Positions 35,544 through 44,049 of a stretch of 46,729 bases of DNA are shown here, piece by piece. The stretch lies in contig JAUNGI010000017.1 of assembly GCA_030524525.1 (NCBI GenBank), positions 1 to 46,729 of the forward strand. Direction: 5' to 3'. The position numbers and the translations under genes were made by a program. The stretch is from Lachnospiraceae bacterium. GTDB lineage: Bacteria > Bacillota > Clostridia > Lachnospirales > Lachnospiraceae. Numbering within the stretch: position 1 is the stretch's first letter; each line of letters begins with the position of its first letter. The notes beneath the pieces were generated by a model. It saw only the letters and a program-made list of their open reading frames with translations. It was not told where the DNA came from and did not search any database.

Positions 35544-36944
35544 ATGACGGAAAGGGAACGACGGGAATATGAGGCAAGACGCCGCGCATACCGGCAGCGG
35601 CAGGCAAGGCTGCGCCGCATCCGAAAAAATCTGAAAATTTTATGCGGGATCACGCTGGCTGTCGTTCTCTGTCTGATCGGGGTCGTCTGCTATGAGCATT
35701 GGAGGGACAAGGGAAATGCGGGCAAAGCGAAGGAGCCCTCGCCGGGGCCTTCCGCCACGCTGACCCTTTCGCCGACGGAAGCGCTGTCCGCCACGCCGAG
35801 CCCCTCGCCTACGCCTACGCCGAATACCGTGACGATGGTGGCGGTGGGGGACAATCTGTACGATTGGTATATGCTCGAAGACGGGTATCAGGCGGACGGC
35901 AGCTTTTCCTTTGAGGGCTGGTACGACCCGATCAAGCCGTATCTTGCCTTGGCGGACTTTGCCGTTGTGAATCAGGAGACGCCCATCGGCGGCGACGGCG
36001 GCTACCGGGGGTCTGGAGTGGAGAACGATTACATCGGGAGCTACGATCGCTGGGGCTCGTATCATGGCTACAGTACCTTCAACACCCCCGACGAGGTCGC
36101 CGAGGAGCTGATGGCGGCGGGCTTCAATGTTGTGACGATGGCGACGAATCACGCCTCCGACTACGGTTATCAGGCGCTGGCGCGCACCGTTTCCTACTGG
36201 CGGCAGTTTCCGGACGTGACGCTGCTCGGGATTCACGACAGCGCCGAGGATCAGGCAGAGCTGCGGATCGTCGAGAAAAACGGCATCCGTCTGGCGCTCC
36301 TGAATTACACCTACGGCGTGAACATCGGCTCCGCCACGGAGGAAGCGCCCTATTCGCTCGATATCCTTTCGGAAAGCCGGGTGAAAAACGATGTGGCAGC
36401 CGCCAAGGAGCAGGCGGATTTCGTCGTGGTTTTCGTCCATTGGGGAATCGAATACGACATGACGACCAACGCTTATCAGAAGGATTATACGCAGCTCTTT
36501 CTTTCCTGCGGGGTCGATGCGGTCGTCGGCGCGCATCCGCACATTTCGCAGCCGATGGAGTGGCTGACCTCCGAAAGCGGGCACAGGATGGTCGTGTACT
36601 ATTCGCTCGGAAACTTTATTTCCATGTTCAAGAACGCAAAGTGTCAGCTGGAGGGTATGGCGTATTTGGAGTTCTACAAGGACGGCGACGAGAAATATGT
36701 GAAAGAGGGCACGATCATTCCGCTTGTGAATCACTGGAATTACGACGCGTCGGTGTTTGGCAAGCGTCATAATTTCACGGTCTACGCCCTTCAGGATTAC
36801 ACCGAGGCTCTGGCAAAGGAACATGGCTGCGTCAACTACTCGGAGGGTAAGAGCTTTGGCTATACCTTTATCCACGAGCTTGCGCAGGAGCTTTGGGGCG
36901 AGCATATCAAGACCGTGGACTGGGAAGCGCAAGGAAGCAAATGA
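35544..36944 (+). CDS. CapA-family (poly-gamma-glutamate synthesis) protein
   Basis: The 466-residue protein has a basic N-terminus (RQARLRRIRKNLK), one membrane helix (residues about 33-52) and a Thr/Ser/Pro linker, then a CapA metallophosphoesterase-like domain: MVAVGDNLYD, VVNQETPIGG, MATNHASDYG, VVFVHWGIEYDM, VVGAHPHISQP and YYSLGNFIS. It is exported and anchored. CapA proteins take part in polyglutamate or other capsule formation, but no capBC genes are nearby, so the precise role is unknown. It lies 24 bases after the GH5 gene. A terminator follows. Confidence 0.88.
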   Translation: MTERERREYEARRRAYRQRQARLRRIRKNLKILCGITLAVVLCLIGVVCYEHWRDKGNAGKAKEPSPGPSATLTLSPTEALSATPSPSPTPTPNTVTMVAVGDNLYDWYMLEDGYQADGSFSFEGWYDPIKPYLALADFAVVNQETPIGGDGGYRGSGVENDYIGSYDRWGSYHGYSTFNTPDEVAEELMAAGFNVVTMATNHASDYGYQALARTVSYWRQFPDVTLLGIHDSAEDQAELRIVEKNGIRLALLNYTYGVNIGSATEEAPYSLDILSESRVKNDVAAAKEQADFVVVFVHWGIEYDMTTNAYQKDYTQLFLSCGVDAVVGAHPHISQPMEWLTSESGHRMVVYYSLGNFISMFKNAKCQLEGMAYLEFYKDGDEKYVKEGTIIPLVNHWNYDASVFGKRHNFTVYALQDYTEALAKEHGCVNYSEGKSFGYTFIHELAQELWGEHIKTVDWEAQGSK

Positions 36945-36984
36945 ACTTCCGAGGCGATACGGAAGGCATATCACAGGTGAAAAA

Positions 36985-37026
36985 GGTGCAGCTAAGGGCG
37001 AAATGCCCTTGGCTGTGCCTTTTTTG
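36985..37026 (+). terminator. Terminator after capA
   Basis: GGTGCAGCTAAGGGC and GCCCTTGGCTGTGCC form a 15-bp stem with three G-U pairs, followed by TTTTTT. Confidence 0.85.
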
Positions 37027-37060
37027 TTTCATAGGAAAATGCGTCCTATGAAACAAAAAA
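37020..37060. repeat. ATAGGAAA palindrome, copy 2
   Basis: Two perfect 17-base arms (TTTTTTGTTTCATAGGA and its complement) flank AAATGCG. The left arm merges with the terminator T run. Compare 23417-23440 and the half motif at 33395. Confidence 0.75.
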
Positions 37061-37189
37061 CGCTCCGCGGGGATCGCACTGCGGCGGAGAGGAAGGTGCC
37101 GCTGCGCAGCCCGCCGCAGGCGGAGAATCTCGCAAGCGAGATTCTTTGTTCTTGACTCAAAATCCTATATAACATTCGCGCTTTGGACA

Positions 37190-37218
37190 TTGAGCTTTCG
37201 ACGATAATATGTTATAAT
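37190..37218 (+). promoter_or_regulatory. fic promoter
   Basis: TTGAGC at 37190-37195 and TATAAT at 37213-37218 have a 17-base spacer, 30 bases upstream of ATG 37249. Confidence 0.65.
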
Positions 37219-37248
37219 ATATTCCGCAAGAATTTTCAGGAGGTTGCT

Positions 37249-38097
37249 ATGAACTGCTCGGAACTGATAAAAGATATACGTTCCCGATTGGGGCTTTCCC
37301 AGATGGAGCTTGCTGAACAGCTTGAGGTGACTTTCGCTACCGTTAACCGCTGGGAGAACGACAGAAGCAAGCCCGCTCCCGCCGCTATGCAGAAGCTCAC
37401 GGAGCTTTGCCGAAAGTGCAATCTTTCGCTTATACAAAACGGGGAAATCTACCGCCTCTCCCGGATAAAAGAGGATACCGCCTACTTTGAGCGTGAGGAA
37501 GAACGGGTTAGCAAGAAGAAGGCTTTGGAACTCTTTGACACAGGGCTGATTGCTACCTTTGAGGTCGGCACATTCAAGGGGCTTGCCCAGATTCACGGGT
37601 ATCTGTTCGGCGATATATATGACTTCGCCGGAAAGATGCGGACGGTGAATATCGCAAAGGGAAATTTCCGCTTTGCTCCTGTGATGTACTTGCAGGCAGC
37701 AGTGGAGAATATCGAAAAAATGCCGCAGGACACCTTTGATCATATCATCGAAAAGTATGTCGAGATGAACGTGGCGCACCCGTTCCGTGAGGGTAACGGA
37801 CGCAGTACCCGTATATGGCTGGATGCTATTTTGAAAAAGGAAATCGGGCAGGTCATCGATTGGAGCAAGGTGGACAAAGAGGATTACCTGCTTGCGATGG
37901 AACGCAGCCCGGTGAGGGATATTGAAATCAAGGTGCTGTTGAAAGCGGCGCTGACGGATCAGGTCAACGATCGAGAGGTCTATATGAAGGGCATTGACGC
38001 CAGCTACCGATATGAGGGCTATAACGTCTATAAGACGGAAGACCTTTCCGACAAAGATGTTCATTGCGGGACGGAACGAGAAGATACGAAAGATTAA
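37249..38097 (+). CDS. Fic protein with N-terminal HTH and C-terminal inhibitory motif
   Basis: The 282-residue protein has an XRE-type helix-turn-helix (residues 1-60; [24 protein letters not shown]) and a Fic domain ([17 protein letters not shown]; catalytic HPFREGNGR at residues 177-185). Near the C-terminus the sequence SYRYEG (Ser252-Gly257) matches the (S/T)xxxE(G/N) inhibitory motif, placed C-terminally as in class III Fic proteins, so the enzyme is probably autoinhibited. It would AMPylate a target protein or DNA-gyrase-like partner. No separate antitoxin gene is adjacent. CAGGAGG lies before ATG 37249; a longer frame start is unlikely. Confidence 0.88.
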   Translation: MNCSELIKDIRSRLGLSQMELAEQLEVTFATVNRWENDRSKPAPAAMQKLTELCRKCNLSLIQNGEIYRLSRIKEDTAYFEREEERVSKKKALELFDTGLIATFEVGTFKGLAQIHGYLFGDIYDFAGKMRTVNIAKGNFRFAPVMYLQAAVENIEKMPQDTFDHIIEKYVEMNVAHPFREGNGRSTRIWLDAILKKEIGQVIDWSKVDKEDYLLAMERSPVRDIEIKVLLKAALTDQVNDREVYMKGIDASYRYEGYNVYKTEDLSDKDVHCGTEREDTKD

Positions 38098-38117
38098 GGC
38101 ATGTCAATAAAATTGAA

Positions 38118-38149
38118 TACGGTGCAGCCCCTAATCGGACTACACCGTA
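38118..38149. terminator. Hairpin between fic and rhomboid
   Basis: TACGGTG (38118-38124) and CACCGTA (38143-38149) enclose a further partial stem. On the minus strand a weak TTCAATTTT follows; it could end the rhomboid transcript or both. Confidence 0.5.
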
Positions 38150-38154
38150 CCTTA

Positions 38155-38178
38155 CAAAAAAATCTTCATTCCGGGGTG
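38155..38178 (-). repeat. Relic of the repeat family 3' module (minus strand)
   Basis: Read on the minus strand, CCCCGGAATGAAGATT parallels GCTCCGGAATGAGGATT of the other copies. It translates to the same PRNEDFF-type phrase seen at 45.8 kb (LRNEDYY). No ATG follows and the loop hairpin was not found, so it is degenerate. Confidence 0.4.
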
Positions 38179-38241
38179 TTGCCGCTGCCCAAAGCGCCTT
38201 CCCCGTGCGTCCATAGAATGATCCGGCGATCCGGCGGAGGC

Positions 38242-38811
38242 TCAGCCCTTCCTGCCGCGCAGCACCAGCCCGTAAAATCCGCCGCACACGCCGCCGATAA
38301 TATGGGTCATATGGCTGATATTGTCTTTCTGGAAGCCGTCGAGGATCTCCCCGCCGATGTAAATAATGCTGATCAGCAGGAACGTGATCGGGATGCGGTT
38401 GTCCTTCATGCTGGCGATCGACGAAAGCACGATCAGCATGTAAACGATGCCGCTTGCGCCGAGCAGAGCCGCGTGGGGCTGCAGCAGATTGTGCGCGACG
38501 CCGGTTACGACAGCCGTGATCGCGATCATCTCGATCAGCGTCTTGCTGCCGTATTTTTCTTCGAGCATCGGCCCAAGCAGAAGGATCATCAGGATGTTGT
38601 TCATAAAATGCGCCCAGCTTACATGGCCGAGGACGTGCCCAAACAGCCGGAGGTACATCATGGGATTGGTCAGCCCCGCCCGGTAGGTGGAAAACAGGTG
38701 AAGGTTCGCCCAGCCCCCGGTGAGCCGATTCAGCCAGTAGGCAAACAGGCAGATCAGCGCAAAGGTCAGGATGACCGGAGAATTGTAATGGAATTTCTGC
38801 AAAAATTTCAT
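38242..38811 (-). CDS. Rhomboid-family intramembrane serine protease
   Basis: The 189-residue protein has about six membrane segments. The catalytic Ser lies in LLGASGIVYM (GASG) and the His in SHMTHIIGGVCGG. The N-terminal HVSWAHFMNNILMI carries the usual HxxxxHxxxN-like motif before helix 2. It cleaves membrane proteins within the bilayer. It lies on the minus strand next to the PTS-type gene, 54 bases downstream of it, possibly on one transcript. Confidence 0.9.
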   Translation of the reverse strand: MKFLQKFHYNSPVILTFALICLFAYWLNRLTGGWANLHLFSTYRAGLTNPMMYLRLFGHVLGHVSWAHFMNNILMILLLGPMLEEKYGSKTLIEMIAITAVVTGVAHNLLQPHAALLGASGIVYMLIVLSSIASMKDNRIPITFLLISIIYIGGEILDGFQKDNISHMTHIIGGVCGGFYGLVLRGRKG

Positions 38812-38865
38812 GAGGTACCCCCTTTGGTGTTGTGCTCAGGCACGCTTTTGTCGGGTGCGGAGCGG

Positions 38866-39948
38866 TTAGGCTTCGAGCTTCAGGTCGCCGTCCTTGATCC
38901 AGCCCATCCGCCGGAACAAAAGACCCAGAAGCCCGCAGAGAACGGCAGGAAGCACAAAGCTGATGCTCAGCAGTCCGATCCAGTCCATTGCGGTGATTGC
39001 TTTGCCGCTGTTGACCCAGCCGGTATATACGCCGATCTGTCCCACCAGACCGCAGGTTCCCATACCGGACGATACTGCCGCGCCGTTCATTTCCAGTTTG
39101 AACAGGCAGGTGGCGATCGGGCCGGTAATTGCCGAGGTCAGGATCGCCGGAAGCCAGATGATCGGCTTGCGGACAATGTTGCCCATTTGCAGCATACTCG
39201 TGCCGAGTCCCTGCGAAACCAGACCGCCGATCTTGTTTTCTTTATAGCTCAGAACCGCAAAGCCCACCATCTGCGCACAGCAGCCCGCAACGGCGGCTCC
39301 GCCGGCAAGCCCGGTCAGTCCGATCGCCGCACAGATCGCGGCGCTGCTGATCGGAAGCGTCAGAGCGATACCGATGATGACCGAAACGAGAATGCCCATA
39401 ACGAACGGCTGGCGCTCCGTCGCCCACATGACCATGTCGCCGACCTTGGAGGCGGCGTCTCCGATATAGGGAGCGCAGAGGACGGACAGTACGGAGCCGA
39501 CGAAGATGGTGACAAACGGCGTTACGAGAATATCCACCTTCGTCTCCTTGGAAACGAGCTTGCCGCATTCGGTCGCGATAATGACGATCAGCAGAACGGC
39601 AAGCGGGCCGCCTGCGCCGCCCTCCACGTTTGCGGCTTGTCCCACGGCGATCGTGGAAAACAGCACGAGCGGGGGAGCCTGCAGCGCGAAGGCGATCGAG
39701 ACCGCCATTGCGGGGCCTGCAACCGCCTTTGCGTAGGTTCCTGCGGTTACGAGCCACTCACAGAGCTTTTTCAGGGCGGCAACGCTTTCTACATGAGGAA
39801 GCAGCTGTTCCCCAAGCGTAGCGAGGATCGTGCCGATCAGTAACGAGGCAAATAAGCCCTGTGCCATAGCGCTAAGGGCGTCGATACCATAGCGCTTTCC
39901 GGAAATGACAACATTTTTCCGGCGTAAAAATTCTTTGAATTTCTTCAT
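38866..39948 (-). CDS. PTS-type IIC membrane protein (EIIC_2 family)
   Basis: The 360-residue polytopic protein begins with FLRRKNVVISGKRYGIDALSAMAQGLFASLLIGTI and contains many Gly/Ala-rich helices (GPAMAVSIAFALQAPPLVLFST, AAICAAIGLTGLAGGAAVAG, KIGGLVSQGLGTSMLQMGN). This is the stand-alone PTS_EIIC_2 family, which lacks IIA and IIB domains. No PTS partner is nearby, so it may transport without phosphorylation or use partners elsewhere. Its upstream region (39949-40303) is unusually rich in inverted repeats. Confidence 0.85.
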   Translation of the reverse strand: MKKFKEFLRRKNVVISGKRYGIDALSAMAQGLFASLLIGTILATLGEQLLPHVESVAALKKLCEWLVTAGTYAKAVAGPAMAVSIAFALQAPPLVLFSTIAVGQAANVEGGAGGPLAVLLIVIIATECGKLVSKETKVDILVTPFVTIFVGSVLSVLCAPYIGDAASKVGDMVMWATERQPFVMGILVSVIIGIALTLPISSAAICAAIGLTGLAGGAAVAGCCAQMVGFAVLSYKENKIGGLVSQGLGTSMLQMGNIVRKPIIWLPAILTSAITGPIATCLFKLEMNGAAVSSGMGTCGLVGQIGVYTGWVNSGKAITAMDWIGLLSISFVLPAVLCGLLGLLFRRMGWIKDGDLKLEA

Positions 39949-40303
39949 AATTTTTACCCATGCGTCAACACAGACGTGTCTGCGTCACTGCTCCAGCACA
40001 TATTAAGTTGAAAGAAAGGAGCAGTAGCACTTATCCTTTCTTTATGTAAAATTCTTTCAACCTGATTCCTGTCGTGAGGGGACGTATCCCGGTTACCGCC
40101 GCGCAGCGTCCGGATTCGGCGGAACAGTACTGTTTTGAAAGCCTCCGGAGACTTTCAAAAAGGGTATCGTACATAAGTTACCACAGTCGGAAACCATTTT
40201 CAAGAATCAAATCCAGCTTGTTGCAATTTTGGGCGGCTTGTGCCATACTGTTTGTAACGGCAGGCATGGGAACGCTTGTCTTTGGAACAGGGAGGATTTG
40301 AGG
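39949..40303. other. 355-base intergenic region with nested inverted repeats
   Basis: Divergent spacer between IIC and galT. It holds GTTGAAAGAA (40007-40016) complementary to TTCTTTCAAC (40052-40061), and AAAGAAAGGA (40011-40020) complementary to TCCTTTCTTT (40034-40043). The arms overlap, so the two stems are mutually exclusive. Further on lie AACAGTACTGTT (40123-40134) and a TTTTGAAAG/CTTTCAAAA palindrome (40133-40160). The galT promoter is TTGCAA (40221) and CATACT (40244), 17 bases apart. No gene seen. Confidence 0.7.
40221..40249 (+). promoter_or_regulatory. galT promoter
   Basis: TTGCAA and CATACT with a 17-base spacer, 55 bases upstream of ATG 40304. Confidence 0.5.
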
Positions 40304-41815
40304 ATGGAACGATATATTGCCGCGCTGCTGGATTACGGCTGTGAACAGGGACTGATCACAGCGGAGGATCGGATCTATGTAAGAAATCAGTTGCTGGATC
40401 TGTTTGGGATGGACAGCTATGAAGAACCGGAAGGGGGCAGTCTGCCGCTGGAGGAGATCCTTTCGGGTATGCTTGCTTACGCATATGAGAAGGGGATCCT
40501 GCCTTCGGACGATATCGTGACGAAGGACGCGTTTGACACGCGGATCATGGGGCTTCTGACGCCGCGGCCGAGTCAGGTGATCCGTACGTTTGAGGAAAAC
40601 TATCGGGAGAGTCCCGAAAAGGCCACCGATGAATATTATCGGTTCAGCAAGGCGACGAATTACATCCGCGCCGCCCGCGTTGCCAAGGACCGGAAATGGG
40701 TGATCGCTTCCGAATACGGAGACATCGACATTACGATCAACCTTTCCAAGCCGGAGAAGGACCCGAAGGCGATCGCCGCCGCTTTGAAGGTCAAGGCGTC
40801 CAACTATCCGAAATGCCTGCTCTGCAAGGAAAACGAAGGCTTTGCGGGGCGCGGGAACCATCCGGCGCGGCAGAATCACCGCATCATTCCCCTGACGATG
40901 AATCAGGAGCAGTGGTACTTGCAGTATTCTCCGTATGTATATTATAACGAACACTGCATTGTGTTCCGGGGCGAGCATACGCCCATGCGGATCGACCACA
41001 GCACATTCGTTAAGCTGCTGGACTTTGTGACGCTGTTTCCGCATTATTTTCTCGGCTCCAACGCCGACCTGCCCATCGTCGGCGGTTCCATTCTGACCCA
41101 CGATCATTTTCAGGGCGGACGGTACGAATTCGCGATGGCAAAAGCGCCCGTTGAGACGCCGGTGGTCTTCGACGGCTTTTCTCAGGTAAGCGCCGGGATC
41201 GTCCGCTGGCCGATGTCGGTTCTGCGGCTGCGAAGCGCCGATAAGGAGGCGCTGATCGCCCTGTGCGACCGGATTCTGGCGGCATGGCGCGGCTACAGCG
41301 ACGCCGCCTGTACGGTTTTCGCCGAGACCGACGGGGTTCCGCACAACACGATCACGCCGATCGCGCGGATGCGGGACGGCGCGTACGAGATGGACTTGGT
41401 GCTGCGCAACAATCTGACGACCGAGGAGCATCCGCTTGGATTGTATCATCCGCACGAGGAGCATCATCATATTAAGAAGGAAAATATTGGATTGATCGAG
41501 GTTATGGGACTTGCCGTACTGCCCAGCCGTCTGGAAAAGGAAATGCGGCTGCTTCGCGAGGCGCTGCTTTCCGGCGCGGATCTCCGGCAGCAGGAAGCCA
41601 TTGAAAAGCATGCGGACTGGGTCGAGGCGTTTCTGCCGAAGTACCCGTCGCTGAACGCGGAAAATGTCGATCGGATCTTGGAGCAGGAGATCGGAAACGT
41701 CTATGTGAGCATCTTGGAGCAGGCGGGCGTGTATAAGCGGACCGAGGAGGGCAGAAAGGGCTTTGCAAGGTTTGTGGAGGCAGCCGGAGGAAGGCTAGGC
41801 GTTTTCCATATCTAA
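40304..41815 (+). CDS. galT: Galactose-1-phosphate uridylyltransferase, GalT type 2
   Basis: The 503-residue protein is the Firmicutes-type GalT: KATNYIRAARVAKDRKW, CLLCKENEGFAGRGNHPARQNHR, SILTHDHFQGG (active HxH region), and VPHNTITPIARMRDG. It exchanges uridylyl groups between UDP-glucose and galactose-1-phosphate in the Leloir pathway. No galK or galE is adjacent. AGGGAGG lies 12 bases upstream of ATG 40304; the 25 residues before it in the frame are not coding. It ends at 41815 and overlaps the convergent regulator stop by four bases. Confidence 0.95.
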   Translation: MERYIAALLDYGCEQGLITAEDRIYVRNQLLDLFGMDSYEEPEGGSLPLEEILSGMLAYAYEKGILPSDDIVTKDAFDTRIMGLLTPRPSQVIRTFEENYRESPEKATDEYYRFSKATNYIRAARVAKDRKWVIASEYGDIDITINLSKPEKDPKAIAAALKVKASNYPKCLLCKENEGFAGRGNHPARQNHRIIPLTMNQEQWYLQYSPYVYYNEHCIVFRGEHTPMRIDHSTFVKLLDFVTLFPHYFLGSNADLPIVGGSILTHDHFQGGRYEFAMAKAPVETPVVFDGFSQVSAGIVRWPMSVLRLRSADKEALIALCDRILAAWRGYSDAACTVFAETDGVPHNTITPIARMRDGAYEMDLVLRNNLTTEEHPLGLYHPHEEHHHIKKENIGLIEVMGLAVLPSRLEKEMRLLREALLSGADLRQQEAIEKHADWVEAFLPKYPSLNAENVDRILEQEIGNVYVSILEQAGVYKRTEEGRKGFARFVEAAGGRLGVFHI

Positions 41816-43287
41816 GCAAATTCCGGCAGGGAAAGCAGAACTTCCCCTGCCTTTTTTATGCCCTCGCGCGAAAGCGACGAATAGTTCACGACGAACGTAT
41901 GCTCGTAGCCGCTCTCCGGAGCGAATAGAAAGTCTGAAAGCGGCTGCAGGCGCACGCCGAGCCGTCCGGCAAGAGCTTGGATTTCCGCGTCCGGGCGCTC
42001 GGTATCGAGCTGCATCAGAAAGTGCAGCCCCGCGTCCTCCTCGCGAATGTGAATGCGGGGGGCGATGGGGCTTTGCTCCATCAGCGCGATCAGCTCGTCC
42101 CGCACGAGCCGGTACTGATTTTTCGTGCGGTTGATATGCTTCAACAGATACCCGTCCTCTATAAAGCGCGCGAGCGTGTACTGCTCGAAGCTCGGCACCG
42201 TGCAGGAGTAAAAGGAAAGCGTTTCCTCAAAGCGGGCAAGCAGCGGCTGAGGCAGGATCAGATAGCTGATGCGGATCGACGGGCTGATGCACTTGGAAAA
42301 CGTATTCATATAGACGACGCAGCCCTGCGTGTCAACGGAGAACAGCGGCGGGATCGGTTTTCCGGAAAAGCGGAATTCGCTGTCGTATTCGTCCTCCAGA
42401 ATATAGCGTCCCGGCTGCTCCGCCGCCCACGCCAGCAGCTCCCGGCGGCGGCCGATGGACATGACGGTGCCGGTGGGATAGTGATGTGCCGGGGAGATGT
42501 GGACGATGTTTGCGTCGGACTCGCGCAGCAGGCGCATGGAGATGCCCTGCTCGTCCATTTTGATCGGACGGTAGCGGACACGATGGGCTTCGTAGATCTG
42601 CTGCGGTTTCCGATAGCCCGGATTTTCCATGGCGTAAACGCTGTCCCTGCCGAGAAGCTGGATCAGAAGCTGGTAGAGGTATTCGGTTCCCGCGCCGATC
42701 AGGATCTGCTCCGGCTCGACGGTCATGCCCCGCAGCTCGTAAAGATAGTCCGCAATGGCTTTGCGCAGCTCGTAAACGCCCATGCCGGGGATGCGCTCCA
42801 AAAGGCGCGTGTGCCGTTCGGAGATGACGTTGCGCATCAGACGCGACCAGACGGAAAACGGAAAGCGGTCGCTGGCGATCTCGTTGGCGGTCAGATCGAG
42901 CAGGCAGGGAGCGGCAGTATCCGCAGCTTCGCCGGTGAGCGACGGGGCGGAGCGGGGCACGGAGCCGGGTTGGAGCTTCTGCGGCGCTTTGCCGAGGGAA
43001 TGCAGGGCTGCGGCGGGAGCGGGAGCCGCGTTTTTCGAAACGATGCCGTCCGCCACGAAATAACCCCGTTTTTCAACGGAATTCAGATAGCCCTCGGCGA
43101 TCAGCTGGGCGTAGGCGGTCTCCACGGTCACGACGCTGATCTTCAGATGGGCGGCAAGCAGACGCTTGGACGGCATCTGCTCCCCGGCGGTCAGCCGTCC
43201 GGAGAGGATGTCGCTGCGGATGCAGCGGTACAGATATTCATAGAGCGGCAGTCCGTTCCGGTCGGATAATGAGTAAGTCAGCAGCAT
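41812..43287 (-). CDS. MocR/PdxR-type GntR-aminotransferase regulator
   Basis: The 491-residue protein has an N-terminal GntR winged helix (PLYEYLYRCIRSDILSGRLTAGEQMPSKRLLAAHLKISVVTVETAYAQL) and a C-terminal fold-type I aminotransferase domain with the PLP-binding Lys in MNTFSKCISPSIR. Such proteins sense pyridoxal phosphate. It is divergent from an ECF S component gene, which makes a vitamin B6 (or related) uptake regulon likely. The GGAGGTG site precedes its ATG. A terminator hairpin (41825-41857) sits at the shared end with galT. Confidence 0.92.
   Translation of the reverse strand: MLLTYSLSDRNGLPLYEYLYRCIRSDILSGRLTAGEQMPSKRLLAAHLKISVVTVETAYAQLIAEGYLNSVEKRGYFVADGIVSKNAAPAPAAALHSLGKAPQKLQPGSVPRSAPSLTGEAADTAAPCLLDLTANEIASDRFPFSVWSRLMRNVISERHTRLLERIPGMGVYELRKAIADYLYELRGMTVEPEQILIGAGTEYLYQLLIQLLGRDSVYAMENPGYRKPQQIYEAHRVRYRPIKMDEQGISMRLLRESDANIVHISPAHHYPTGTVMSIGRRRELLAWAAEQPGRYILEDEYDSEFRFSGKPIPPLFSVDTQGCVVYMNTFSKCISPSIRISYLILPQPLLARFEETLSFYSCTVPSFEQYTLARFIEDGYLLKHINRTKNQYRLVRDELIALMEQSPIAPRIHIREEDAGLHFLMQLDTERPDAEIQALAGRLGVRLQPLSDFLFAPESGYEHTFVVNYSSLSREGIKKAGEVLLSLPEFA
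41825..41857 (+). terminator. Terminator after galT
   Basis: GGCAGGGAAAG with CTTCCCCTGCC, one mismatch, then TTTTTT. It overlaps the 3' end of the opposing regulator gene. Confidence 0.75.
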
Positions 43288-43433
43288 ATCGGCGCACCTC
43301 CATATAACTATATAAATAGAAAGTCTGGTATGGTCAGAAAATATCGAAATGATTATGTATATAATACCAAAAGGGGCTATAATGTCAAGAAAAAACGGGC
43401 GGAGAGAAAACGCTCCGGAATGGAGGAAGGATT
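43288..43433. promoter_or_regulatory. Divergent regulatory region MocR-ECF
   Basis: A TATAAT (43361-43366) without a good -35 faces the ECF gene. GGTAT ... ATACC half-sites (near 43328 and 43365) form a loose dyad that may be the MocR site. The last part holds repeat-family module F. Confidence 0.45.
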
Positions 43434-43436
43434 ATG
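43400..43436 (+). repeat. Repeat family 3' module, copy F
   Basis: CGCTCCGGAATGGAGGA then GGATTATG ends on ATG 43434. CTCCG (43413-43417) can pair with CGGAG at 43400-43404 or with the GGAGG that is the ribosome binding site. The reading frame through it gives NAPEWR, as in copy B. Confidence 0.6.
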
Positions 43437-43997
43437 TCAGAAGAAAAGAAAAGGAAAAAAACTTCGGAGGAAACAACGGTAAAGCTTGTGGTCGCCGCCG
43501 TATTTGCGGCGCTGTCCTGCGTGGCGACGATGGTCATTCAGATCCCCACGCCCACCGGCGGGTATGTACATATGGGGGACTGCATCGTGCTTCTGTGCGG
43601 GCTGCTGCTTGGGCCGATCTACGGCGGTCTGGCGGCGGGCATCGGCTCCGCAATGGCGGATTTTTTGACCGGCTATATGCATTATGTGCCGGGGACCTTT
43701 GTCATTAAAGCGCTGGTTGCCATCGTGGCGTATTTGGTGTATTATGGACTGGAGAAGGCGCTTGGCAAGCTGTGGCTCGTAAGAGTTGTCATCGCCGGCG
43801 TCTTGGCGGAGATCGTGATGGTCGTCGGATACTTTTTCTATAAGTGGGTGCTGCTTGGCAGCGGTCTGGCAGCCGGGATCGACACGATCCTCGGAAATGT
43901 GGGGCAGGGCGCGTTCGGCGTTGTGGTCGCCGCGGTTCTGTTTACCGCATTTTATAAAAATTCCTACCTTCGCAGATTGACGGAGATGTATCGCTGA
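43434..43997 (+). CDS. ECF transporter S component, probably vitamin B6-type
   Basis: The 187-residue protein has six hydrophobic segments and the S-component phrase IPTPTGGYVHMGDCIVLLCGLLLGPIYGG followed by GSAMADFLTGY. It gives substrate specificity to a shared EcfAAT module, which is not in this window. The divergent MocR regulator suggests pyridoxine or pyridoxal (inference). The ATG is the last codon of module F of the repeat family. The next gene begins within 55 bases. Confidence 0.9.
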   Translation: MSEEKKRKKTSEETTVKLVVAAVFAALSCVATMVIQIPTPTGGYVHMGDCIVLLCGLLLGPIYGGLAAGIGSAMADFLTGYMHYVPGTFVIKALVAIVAYLVYYGLEKALGKLWLVRVVIAGVLAEIVMVVGYFFYKWVLLGSGLAAGIDTILGNVGQGAFGVVVAAVLFTAFYKNSYLRRLTEMYR

Positions 43998-44049
43998 ATA
44001 AGTCTGCGGAAAAGGGAAATGCTAAACAGGAATGGAGAGTAGTATCAGC

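Larger units (their letters stand above)
36945..37248. other. 304-base intergenic region capA-fic
   Basis: It contains the capA terminator (36985-37026), the large ATAGGAAA palindrome (37020-37060), a GC-rich stretch with GAATCTCG/CGAGATTC hairpin (37133-37152) and the fic promoter (37190-37218). No gene was seen. Confidence 0.7.

Noticed and set aside
38101-39843. A 580-codon plus-strand frame over rhomboid and IIC
   Set aside because: His/Asp/Arg-rich antisense shadow of two hydrophobic genes.
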